Below are positions 11,596 through 20,423 of a DNA stretch of 64,000 bases, one piece after another. The position numbers and the translations under genes were made by a program. The notes beneath the pieces were generated by a model, which was not told the DNA's origin, did no database searches, and saw nothing but the letters and a program-made list of their open reading frames with translations. The stretch is from Magnaporthiopsis rhizophila. Lineage: Eukaryota > Ascomycota > Sordariomycetes > Magnaporthales > Magnaporthaceae. Location of the stretch: assembly GCA_003049465.1 (NCBI GenBank), contig PYSS01000005.1:200087-264086 (forward strand), read 5' to 3'. How positions within the stretch are numbered: the first letter of the stretch is position 1; each line of letters starts with the position of its first letter.

Positions 11596-12777
11596 TACAG
11601 TTATGTGCAAAAAAAACGCAAATCCGTGCCCCGCCCCCGCAATTTAATTTCTTTCACCACCACGGATCCGACAACCCCCCTAACAAAAATGGCCAGACAA
11701 CGTCGCGCAACTGTTTACAAACCAAAAGGAACACATTCTACGCCTCGCTGGAAAAACCGTATTTGGGCCCGATATCAATTGGGCCAAAAAGCTAAAAAGA
11801 TTGCAGCTGCAAAGGGCGTTGATCCAGCCCATGTTTATGGCGTTGTTCGAAGGTTCGACCTCCAAGATTGGGGGTATTAAGGCCTGGCCGAGGACGACCC
11901 TCCGCCCTTTCCAACAGGGGTAAACGGGGGATATTAAGGCTCGTTACCGTCGATCCTTTCGTTCAGATTGCACAAATCCGCCGGGATTGCTGTCCTTTTG
12001 TTTCCAGATTAATAATATTGAGGTTCTTATTTAAATGGGGGATTAAGCACCTATTGGCGCCAACGAGGCCGCTTTTTAGCGAACAAGCAGCTGCAGAAAG
12101 GTATAAATAGGCTCGGGAGATGCGTGAGAAGCTTTTATCTTTTAAAAAAAAAAATCTTTTTTTAAATAAAAGCATTATTTAATATGGAAAAGGCCGGCGC
12201 CGCCAGTTTATTTTTATCCTTAAAGGTAAATTTACCCCTTTTTATATTTTTGGGAATAGCTTTTGTCACGGTACGATCCCTTATATGAGGATCAAGCATG
12301 TCGTAGCCCTGGATATAACAACGTTCCCTTTTGCTTTGGTGTAACGGGTACTACTTTGATCTAGTCCCGTAACAGCTTTACTAATAAGCTATAGAGGCCG
12401 GCATAAATTAAACCGAAAATATATCCAGGGCCAACCTAAAACCTTATTAATCAAAAAAATGTTCTAAACGGTTATCCGGTATAAAATAAAATCCAACCTT
12501 ATACCCTTTAATGGCGATCCTGATGCATTTAAAAAAGGCGTTACTGCCTAACGATACATGGCATTATTCGAGGAATACCTACCTACTTTACTTGATTTTA
12601 ACACCTTTTTTATGCAAGATAACGCATTTATTTATACGGCCAAAATTATTTCCAAATATTTCGAATCAAAAGGGGTAAAAGTGATTGTTTGGCCGGCTTA
12701 TTTTTTTAATATGAATTTTATTGAAAATTTGTGGCCCTGGTTGAAAAACCAGCTTTATAAATATCACCCTAAACTGG

Positions 12778-12975
12778 CCGGGTGTGATAGGTCAGGCCAC
12801 AAGAGGATCGTCCGGTGGGTGCCAAAGTGGTGTTATTCTACAAGATGAGGAGGGAAAGGGTAGAATCGGGCCTTGCCTTGGAGGGCTCGAGGCGATCCCT
12901 ATATACAGGAGTCCTGGCCCAGGGAGCACCCTTGGGTCACATGATCCGTGCCCAGCACGGATCCGTAACACCGGG
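12778..12975. repeat. Target-site duplication CCGGG flanking the LTR-like insertion
   Basis: Direct copies at 12778-12782 and 12971-12975. Collapsing them to one copy restores the transposase frame (Lys-Leu-Ala-Gly-Leu-Pro), which supports the boundaries independently of the LTR ends. Confidence 0.75.
12783..12970. mobile_element. Solo-LTR-like insertion (188 bp) inside the Tc1/mariner element
   Basis: Starts TGTGATAGG and ends CCGTAACA, so it has the TG...CA ends of an LTR. It is flanked by a perfect 5-bp direct repeat CCGGG (12778-12782 and 12971-12975), the target-site duplication size of LTR retrotransposons. It is clearly GC-richer than the host element and carries an internal TATATA (about 12900). 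No coding sequence. A small nonautonomous element of another kind is possible, but TG...CA with a 5-bp duplication favours a solo LTR. The strand cannot be fixed. Confidence 0.7.
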
Positions 12976-13183
12976 CTTCCAGAAACTCCCGAAAGCATCG
13001 AAATCCTTATTAAATTAGCCAAGGAGGTATGGGAATCTATTCCAGAAAAGCTGATCAATAACTTGGTAAATTCTATGCCCCGTAGGGTTAAGGCCCTTTA
13101 CCAGGCCCGGGGTTGGTATACCAAGTATTAGCCTATTATAAATAATAAACTCCGGCAAATTTTGTATTTATTGCAATCAACGG

Positions 13184-14708
13184 CATGCGAATAGCTTCAT
13201 TTTTGATTAAATGCGGCCCTTTTGAAGTAGGGGGGTTGGTGGGGGTGAGGGTGGCCCATGCACGGATTAGGCAGGCGCCCGAGCCCAACGGAGAATTGTG
13301 GGATGGCGCTTGCAGTTACCCACCACAGGGCCCAATAGCCCCTAATACACAGGGAACAGACGCTGGATCGGACGCCGCAAAAGAAAATCCTAAATGGCCT
13401 GGCACTACCTACCTTACAGGCACTGAGGTAGACAAGGCAAGGCTCAACATTCCGGTAAAAGCGCATAGAATGGTCTGGAGTCCCTCTGGGATATGTGATA
13501 TGAAACGAGCCTTGTCTTTTGCTGTGAGATCAAGTCATGACAGTCAGAGATGAGTGTTCTGGAACTCAAACTATGACAAGGACGCTCCATTGATGACATA
13601 CAAAAACTTAGATCCCCCACTGTATACAAGAAAAAAAAAAAAAGAAAAAAAAAAGATGGGATGAGAAAGATCACCAACATTTAGGAACTCAGGGACTGAA
13701 GCCGACAAGATCGGGCATAAACATTACATGAAACAAGACTCCCATTCTCACCGAATGTGAATCGTAAGCAGATTTGATTTAAACTCCCTCAGCCAAGGTC
13801 TGCACGACTGACCGATACTGATCGGTCGAACGTTGATCTCGGAGTGGGATTCACAGACGGTGGTACAATCGCAGGACCCGTGCGTAGACGCCTTCCCATA
13901 TACGCCTTGCGAGGGCACAAGCCTGGGCGACTGGTTGCAACGCTAGTTCAACCGGGCAAATCAAATAGTGCAGCAGAGCGACAAAGTAATGCGATAACCC
14001 TTAGTTTCAGAGGCCCGGATGAGCACGGGAAGAGGAACGCCGAGATAAATATACATATGGCGCCTAGCAATAGCGCAGTGAAATGCTCCTTGGTGATGCG
14101 GGTGGTACGAAACTCGTCATGGGTGCCGTGGTCTCGAGAATTAGGGCGTCTCTTGGGAGGGAGGCCATGCACACTTTCAAGTCCCCCCTCAATCATTGAA
14201 ACGCTGGGGAAAAGTGGCTTTGCAGACAAAAAGGTCTGAAGAGTGAGTGCCATGCGCTGGATCGGGGTAGCAACCAGAGAATGAGAGCAAAGATGAGATA
14301 GAGTGTGCTCTGCATCAAGACCGCTGATGAGGCTGGCGTGAGAGGGAGAATGGCAGAAGAATCGAGACCAAAACCAGTAAATACTATGGATGTAAGGGGT
14401 AAAAAGTGATGAGTAACGCCACCATGAGTCCAAGCCCATCCCATGAAAATAACGAAAAAAACAGGGCGAGAATAAAACAGAGGAAACGAAAAGAAAGGTC
14501 TACTACCAGTCCATGATTGCCCCCAAGAAAAATGTAGTCATCAACATCGTGGTAGAGAAAATGCAGTGAATGAGGCGAGCGGGAATTCCAATCCGCTTGC
14601 AGGGTCATCCGCCCAGAGTTGATATTGCTCCGCGCTTAATACATGCCGTAAGACGCCGAGTCCCAAAGAGGGACGTAATGCTGAAGATACTTTGGTGCCG
14701 AGATGGCA
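13184..14708. other. Intergenic region right of the transposon
   Basis: Mixed composition with poly-A/T runs near 13630-13655. A minus-strand open frame (about 13948-14439) is hydrophobic at one end but has no recognisable domain. It probably lies in the 3' flank of the STS1/Cut8 gene. Confidence 0.4.
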
Positions 14709-15524
14709 CTACCAAGGTCCAACTCGGACTGGGTTTCCGTAGGTTCCGTTGACGAGCTGATTAAGGATCGAGCCCTGATCGCTGCCCGAGCCGGGCTGCT
14801 GCGCACCGCCGGCCCAGGTGACATTGGAGGCCATAGACTGCATAGCGACGGTCAAGCGTCCCCCCGACTGTTGGTTGTGCTTGGCCAGGGTCTCGTCCCA
14901 TCCTGCCGTGTGCAGGACGAATCCTCCGCCTCTCTTTGACGCTTCGCTGATTACTAGCGCCCATGCCCTCGAGATCTCGTCGTAAGCGTTGTCCTTGTGT
15001 TGTCTGTGGCTCTGGCTGCTCCACTCTGGAAGTCCGTGAATGATCTTGGTTGCACCGTCGAGGTACTGTAGAGACGCGGTGGTCAGGGTCTCGATGGGAG
15101 GTAGGTATTGGGGCGTGAAGTCTGCGATGGCATCCACCAGCGCCAGCAGGGGCGCCCTGACCCGGTAGTAGGCGTAGTCGGAGCTGGACTGGCCGTAAGG
15201 AATGGCTGACTGCAATTTGTGCTGGTAGTCTCCCAGCACATCGAGGGCCGAGGCAACCGTTGGTCGGGGAGCACCGTTGACAACCTCCTGTCCGATCGAT
15301 GGATGTCGCTCGCAGATGGTCTGGAGAACAGTGCGCAACTGGGTCGTGTCGAGTGTCTCGAGCAGACGAGGTAGCGACAGGGGCCTTCCTGTCACCTCCG
15401 TAGCCCGCACCTTCTTTGATGGTCGTGAAAGCTGCCGGGCTGCGATTGCGGGCGAGCTTCGTGGGGACACGGACATCTCGTCGGCATCGTGGTCGTCTGC
15501 CTTGCGTTTCCGTGAGCCTGCCAT
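14709..15524 (-). CDS. sts1: Nuclear proteasome tethering factor STS1/Cut8
   Basis: Anchors 26S proteasomes in the nucleus (Cut8 in fission yeast, Sts1 in budding yeast). Single exon, 271 residues. An N-terminal basic region ('SRKRKADDHD', 'RPSKKVR') looks like the Lys-rich proteasome-binding and nuclear import segment of the family. The Cut8 domain follows at about 50-215, with 'LPRLLETLDTTQLRTVLQTIC' (split at the family's conserved Leu residues), 'LPPIETLTTASLQYLDGATKIIHGLP' and 'RAWALVISEASKRGGGF'. The C-terminus is Gly/Ser/Gln-rich. The ATG at 15524 is the first in frame and directly precedes the basic region. Length is normal. Confidence 0.88.
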   Translation of the reverse strand: MAGSRKRKADDHDADEMSVSPRSSPAIAARQLSRPSKKVRATEVTGRPLSLPRLLETLDTTQLRTVLQTICERHPSIGQEVVNGAPRPTVASALDVLGDYQHKLQSAIPYGQSSSDYAYYRVRAPLLALVDAIADFTPQYLPPIETLTTASLQYLDGATKIIHGLPEWSSQSHRQHKDNAYDEISRAWALVISEASKRGGGFVLHTAGWDETLAKHNQQSGGRLTVAMQSMASNVTWAGGAQQPGSGSDQGSILNQLVNGTYGNPVRVGPW

Positions 15525-16110
15525 ATTTGAGAAGGGGGAGCCTGTGGGCGTGTTAGCAACTGCAGAAATGGCATCAGGTGGAGTGTGGCCATGACAGGAT
15601 ACCGAAGGACGGTCTCAGCGACATCAGATAATGTGCAGGCTTACCAGAGCGAGGCGGTGACAGTCTGGGGGCTTCGTGTTGATGAGGAAAGAGCGGGGGT
15701 TGTGGCGATAGTAACACGTTCATGTTGTTTTTGACGGCGACAGCAGCACACCAGGTTGGAATCTCGACGAAATAACAGCTGCGTAGACTCGAGTTTCGCC
15801 CAGGCAGGCGGAGAGGTGGTTGGCGATGGTCCTCGTGCGATGCGGATTGTTTTGGTTCGGGCGTCAATGGCTGCTGCCTTGGAAAGGTCCTGCCACTGGA
15901 TGTGGCTCTTGATCCCCTCCCTCCGTTTCAATCTTCAATCGGTGAACGGTCGATGTCCGTTATAAAAACGTCCTAAATTTCGCCAAGTTTTTGTTTCCGA
16001 ACTTCGCCGCCAGTCTGGCTGTGGTTCCTTTGTTTGAGCGATTTGAAGGCGGCAGGTGGCGGTGTCGGCGAGGTCGTATCTGTTTCTCTGATGTGCTCCA
16101 CAGCGCAAGG

Positions 16111-16141
<31 letters not shown>
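16111..16141 (+). repeat. Poly-A tract (31 bases)
   Basis: Uninterrupted A run about 590 bases upstream of the STS1/Cut8 start. It reads as poly-T on that gene's coding strand. Confidence 0.85.
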
Positions 16142-16144
<3 letters not shown>

Positions 16145-18210
16145 CTGAGAAATAGGCGCCGGGTGGGCGACAGCGAATATACTCGAATCACGCTGTGTGA
16201 AGGAGAAACAACGCGGGTTCGGAGATAGACTGGTCGTTGTCTACTGTGTAGTCTCGGACTCAGTCGGAGACAGAAGCGGAGGCAAAGGTGTGCACGAGAT
16301 GGTTGGAGGAGGGTTCGGAAAAATTGGGAGGGTGCGTGCCTGATATTGATTGATTCTCAATGTTATGACGACGGGCGGGCCGCTGCTATGGGCAAAGCCA
16401 ACAACAGGGAGCGCCCAGGACGCCGCCCAACTCAGCACGGACATGCAGCTGAGAGGCCAGACCCCACTGTGGCACTCCAGCGTTTGCGCTGGCGGATGCT
16501 GGCCGGGTTGCACAAAAGTGGGGCTGGGTCCAAAATGAGCGAGTGGACTAATGAAGGTCCTTTATCCACGCAAAGTCTGACCAGGGGTCTTGCTGTCACT
16601 GTGCTTGCTCCTGCCGCTCGCCCTCCAATGAACCTCCCCAATCCCTAAGGCGAGCGGTCAAGGCTGCGAGAGGCAGTTCCTTGGCCAGCTTCCACAGCAC
16701 CACAGGGCCGACAAATAGCACACTTCGTGGGCGCCGGGTCGTGTGGAGGGAGCCCCGTCGGCTTGTTGCTGCTGCGCTGCTGCATCTAAGTGGACCACTT
16801 GGCACAAGGGATTGCCTTGCGGGCTACGAGCCGCTCAAGATCCCAGGATCTCACCCGAACCTGTGAATGCTTCCTTGTCACGCACGCTTGACCCAGGCAC
16901 CACAGAGGCCCGACCACCTCCATTCTCCACTGGCAGGGATCCGGGTCGCCAGGATATGCCGCCTGACCGTTCAACCGACACCACCACTCCCCCAGGCCCT
17001 GTTGTGAGGAGTGAGTGAGTGACTGACGTGGGCTGACGAACGCCGTGGTCATTGACGTACTCTCCCACCTCACGACCTGCTCAGTTGCTTCGCGGACGAC
17101 AGTTATCGTTTATGCAGGCGTGGACTTTGTGTTCACTTTGATGTCGTGGCGCTTGGCGACATAACCTTGCTCCCCGAGGCGGACGCACTCTATGAGATAG
17201 CGGGAGGGCTTGGATGGGGCGGGAGCCCTGGGCTTCCAATGGGTTTGCCGTCCGAAAACTGTCAGCTGCGTGCGGGGCAGTCGGTGTGCGCCCATCATTC
17301 ACCACTTGGTCTGATGCGGGCCGCCCCTCTGCCCACGGAGCTTCTGCCGATTGTCGATGCACGACACCAAAGTCAATCGGGAAACGCTGATCGGGAATCA
17401 GGCGTGGCTGCCTTCCTTCGTCTTGAGGGCCCTTCGGCAGCCTGGCGGTACCGAGCAAGTGCATGCCCATCATCGGCCATGTGTTCGGAAGCTGCCGATG
17501 TTGCGAACGGTAACCCGGATCAGTATTACGGGGCCGGGGGTCGATCAAGGCCCCATGTCACGGTGTAGACAGACCTCCCTGGGTTCCCTCGCGAGGCCAG
17601 CACAGGGTCTGTGATCCTGATGCGAACCTGGCGTCGAATTGGGCCGCGAGGCATCGTGATAAGCAACAAGGATCTAGTTAGATGTAACAAGAAAGGCCAG
17701 GTGATCCGATCAAGACGGAGAATCTAAAAGGCGCGAGTGAGCACCCAAGTGAAGCCCTTCTGGCTGTGCAGGGGGTCAGGTAGGACAGTGAAAAACTTGT
17801 AGTCTTTCCAAGTGCGGACTACGCCACAGAAGAAGGAAAGGGTAGAAAAGATTGACAGGAGATACGGATGATCTTGTTAATACAAATGAAGAAATATAAT
17901 ACGAGATTCCCCTCTTTTGATCATGAACTTGGAGGTGTTGGCGATGGATTGATTGCACCGGCAGTAACGCACTAACCAAGCTGTGGAGGCGAGCCCCGCA
18001 ATTGGATGGAACGAGAAAAAAGAAAGAGGAAAAAAAAAGCGCTTATCGCTTATCAGACAACAGACACATGCGACACCGCGGCGGGCAAGAAAAAAAACGT
18101 GAAAAAAATAGACAAAAAAAAAAAAAAGAGCGACTGACGTTAGGGAGCGCAGACGGCCTTTATATGAACGAATCCTCTTGCCCTCGATGCCACAATCCAA
18201 TCTTCTCTTC

Positions 18211-18220
18211 GATATAAATA
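18211..18220 (+). promoter_or_regulatory. TATA-box candidate of the NOP13-like gene
   Basis: GATATAAATA lies about 48-57 bases before the ATG at 18268. Its position argues that the upstream in-frame ATG at 18178 lies outside the transcript. Confidence 0.5.
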
Positions 18221-18267
18221 GGGATACGCCGGCTTCGGTTGCGTATACGCATCCATTGTCGCACACA

Positions 18268-19671
18268 ATGGCAGCCGACGAGGACAGGCCGTCGTCCTCG
18301 GTCTCGAGCTCCCCGGCCCCCGAAGTCGTCAAGTCCAGCAGGAAGCGCAAGTCCGCACCGGCGGACGAGATCGAGGTCGACCTGAACCTCCCCGAGCCGC
18401 CGAGCAAGAAGGCGCGCCGAGCACTCAAGAAGGGCAAGCCCCTCAAGTCCAAATCCTCCTCCCCCTCAAAGAAGAACAAGAAGAAGAGAGCCGCCGACGA
18501 CGACGGCGACGACGATGATGACGAGCGCCTACCGGCCCAGCTCAGGAGCGACGCCGAGGGCGGCGGCAGCGGCAGTGGTAAGAAGGAGCGCTCCAAGCAC
18601 GGGGTCTGGATCGGCAACCTGCGCTTCACCACCACACGCGCCGACCTCTTCCGATGGCTGGTCGAGAGTTCGGGCGGGTCCATCACCGAGGACGCCATCA
18701 CGCGCGTGAACATGCCCCTGTCCAAGCCGAAGCAGGAGGGCAAGAGCAACGGCAGCAGCGACGCGGCGGCCCCGAGGGAGAACAAGGGGTTTGCATACGT
18801 CGACTTTGCGACGTACGAGGCCTGCATCGCCGCCATCGCCCTGTCCGAGAGCGAGATGAACGGCCGCAAGCTGCTGATCAAGGACAGCAAGTCCTTTGAG
18901 GGCCGGCCCGCGCCTGCCGCCCCTTTGGCAGGCACGAATGGCGCCTCCGCCGCCGGGGACAGCGCCGCCGCCGCCGCCGTGCCGCCCGCGTCCACAAACA
19001 GCAAGATCTACGTCGGCAACCTCCCCTTCGACGCAAACGAGGACTCTCTCTGGGCCCAGTTCGAGAAGTGCGGCGCCATTCAGTGGGCCAAAGTGGCCAC
19101 GTTTGAGGACTCGGGCAAGTGCAAGGGCTACGGCTGGGTCAAGTTCGCCGAGCCCGCCGCGGCGCAGTGGGCAGTTAAAGGGTTCGCCAAGATCAAGGAG
19201 ACGGTTGAGACCGAGGCCGACTTTTTGAGCGACGACGACGAGGCGGCGGCGGCGGAGGATGGGCGGGATGGGGATGAGGAACGGGGTGACGTAGACGACG
19301 GCGACGACGATGAGGATGACGACGACAACAACAACAAGGCCAAGAAGAAGCGGAGCAAAAGGGCTGGCGGGGGAGGCTCAAACAAGACGACGAAGACGCG
19401 CAAGTGGTGGGTCAACAGGTTCAAAGGGAGGCCGCTGACCATCCAGCTCGCCGAGGACGACCAGACCCGCTACAAGAAGCGATTCGGAAAGGATGCACCA
19501 GAGGGAGTGAGGCCAGGCAAGCCCCAGGGCCGGACAGCACCGAATGCAGACAAGCCGAGCAGGCCAACAGCTGGCGCCAAGAAGGCCATCAATTATCGCG
19601 ACGACATCAACGTCGCCAGGTTGACAGGAGCTGCCGTGGCGCCTCAGGGGAAGAAGGTCACTTTCGACTAG
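18268..19671 (+). CDS. nop13: NOP13-like nucleolar RNA-binding protein, two RRM domains
   Basis: Predicted nucleolar RNA-binding protein of pre-ribosome assembly, by similarity to yeast Nop13. Single exon, 467 residues. Residues 1-110 are basic and acidic disordered sequence with bipartite nuclear signals ('SSRKRK', 'KKNKKKR'). RRM1 covers about 112-207 (RNP2 'VWIGNLRF', RNP1 'KGFAYVDF'). RRM2 starts at about 246 (RNP2 'KIYVGNLPF', RNP1 'KGYGWVKF'). RRM2 appears split by an acidic and Lys-rich insertion of roughly 85 residues before its last strand ('GRPLTIQLAEDDQTRYKKRFG'). The tail is basic. The start at 18268 was chosen over 18178 because a TATA-like box lies between them. Confidence 0.85.
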   Translation: MAADEDRPSSSVSSSPAPEVVKSSRKRKSAPADEIEVDLNLPEPPSKKARRALKKGKPLKSKSSSPSKKNKKKRAADDDGDDDDDERLPAQLRSDAEGGGSGSGKKERSKHGVWIGNLRFTTTRADLFRWLVESSGGSITEDAITRVNMPLSKPKQEGKSNGSSDAAAPRENKGFAYVDFATYEACIAAIALSESEMNGRKLLIKDSKSFEGRPAPAAPLAGTNGASAAGDSAAAAAVPPASTNSKIYVGNLPFDANEDSLWAQFEKCGAIQWAKVATFEDSGKCKGYGWVKFAEPAAAQWAVKGFAKIKETVETEADFLSDDDEAAAAEDGRDGDEERGDVDDGDDDEDDDDNNNKAKKKRSKRAGGGGSNKTTKTRKWWVNRFKGRPLTIQLAEDDQTRYKKRFGKDAPEGVRPGKPQGRTAPNADKPSRPTAGAKKAINYRDDINVARLTGAAVAPQGKKVTFD

Positions 19672-20178
19672 AGCTTTGCTCAGAACGATAACCCGACACG
19701 TTTTGTCGATCCTCCTGTTTTCAGGGAGCAATCAATCTACCTAGCTACCTACCACATGCCAATGTCATCTTCAGTCGTTCTGACCGCCAGCTCCAATTTG
19801 ACTTCAACCTTCTACTAAGTATATGCAGTCCGGACACATTGAATGCTAATGACATGGCCATGTGATTATGGCTAAGTAGACAATCTGACGATACAATGAA
19901 CATGTGACCTAGTTAAGTGAGCGAATACTTGGCGTCTCCCTCCAGTTCCGACAGGCTCATTCAACTGCCTCCGGCAATGGTTCAATCTGGTAAGGCCGGG
20001 GCAGGATCCCAGCGAAGGGACCTGGCTCATCATAATCCAGGAGAAGAGCGGACAGCAAGAGACAGACAGACAAAGGAACTGGACCGTAGCAAAGGAGAAT
20101 CCATGAGGGGCTAAACTTGCCCAGACGACATGGCAAGGTGAAATACATTCGAAATTTGGCAGGAGGAAAAGGAGTGGC

Positions 20179-20232
<54 letters not shown>

Positions 20233-20423
20233 NAAAAAAAAAAAAAAAAGGGCAAAGACAAAAAGGCAGGCAGCAAATCCATAGCGATCACCATTCCTTC
20301 CTTATCGAGCTTCGTATCCAGATTGTTTCCGAAGAAATAGCAAAAGCGAAGGACAGTGTTGGGCTTCCGTCCCCATGTTGTCCATGTCGTTCTGTTGATT
20401 CCGCGACGGACAGAACTGCTGCC
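19672..20423. other. Intergenic region between convergent NOP13-like and NBR1-like genes
   Basis: 3' flanks of two convergent genes. It contains a poly-A run of about 69 bases (20181-20249) interrupted by one N at 20233, which marks uncertain assembly. Confidence 0.6.
20181..20249 (+). repeat. Poly-A run (about 69 bases, one N)
   Basis: Longest homopolymer in the window. The N at 20233 suggests that two reads or contigs were joined within it. Confidence 0.85.

Larger units (their letters stand above)
11690..13132 (+). pseudogene. Broken Tc1/mariner transposase
   Basis: Once a DDE transposase. Recognisable pieces in different frames are an N-terminal helix-turn-helix region from the ATG at 11690 ('KKIAAAKGVDPAHVYGVVRR'), a linker with 'GRPSALSNRGKRGILRL' near 11890-11960, a DDE core near 12600-12760 ('FMQDNAFIYTA', 'WPAYFFNMNFIENLWP'), and the family's C-terminus at about 12976-13132 ending 'RGWYTKY' plus stop. 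Frameshifts and many stops lie between them. The last two pieces are separated by a 188-bp insertion. Removing it and one copy of its 5-bp duplication puts the pieces back in frame, so the insertion came after the coding sequence was formed. Not functional. Confidence 0.85.
11596..13183 (+). mobile_element. Degenerate Tc1/mariner element (RIP-like decay)
   Basis: AT-rich block in GC-rich surroundings. The left end follows a TA (11596-11597) with CAGTTATGTGCAA. The right end near 13160-13183 reads, reversed, as a diverged inverted copy (CGTTGATTGCAA), so the ends look like eroded terminal inverted repeats. Inside is a broken transposase. C-to-T type decay is suggested by many TAA/TAG stops and A/T runs. 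The exact right boundary is uncertain, because no clean TA is visible there. Confidence 0.75.
15525..18267. other. Long divergent intergenic region between STS1/Cut8 and the NOP13-like gene
   Basis: About 2.7 kb without a convincing gene. It holds the promoters of both divergent genes, a 31-base poly-A tract at 16111-16141, AG-rich sequence at 18010-18130 and several GC-rich short open frames at 16340-17600 on both strands that look like chance frames. No tRNA or known snRNA was recognised. Confidence 0.4.

Noticed and set aside
12830..12970. Alternative boundaries TGTTAT...GTAACA for the inserted element
   Set aside because: No matching target duplication, and removal does not restore the transposase frame. 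The 12783-12970 boundaries do both.
13948..14439. 163-codon minus-strand open frame with a hydrophobic C-terminal stretch
   Set aside because: No recognisable family and no supporting splice or promoter context. It lies in the 3' flank of STS1/Cut8.
18178..18267. Upstream ATG extending the NOP13-like protein by 30 residues
   Set aside because: A TATA-like box lies between it and the chosen start, and the extension has no conserved look.
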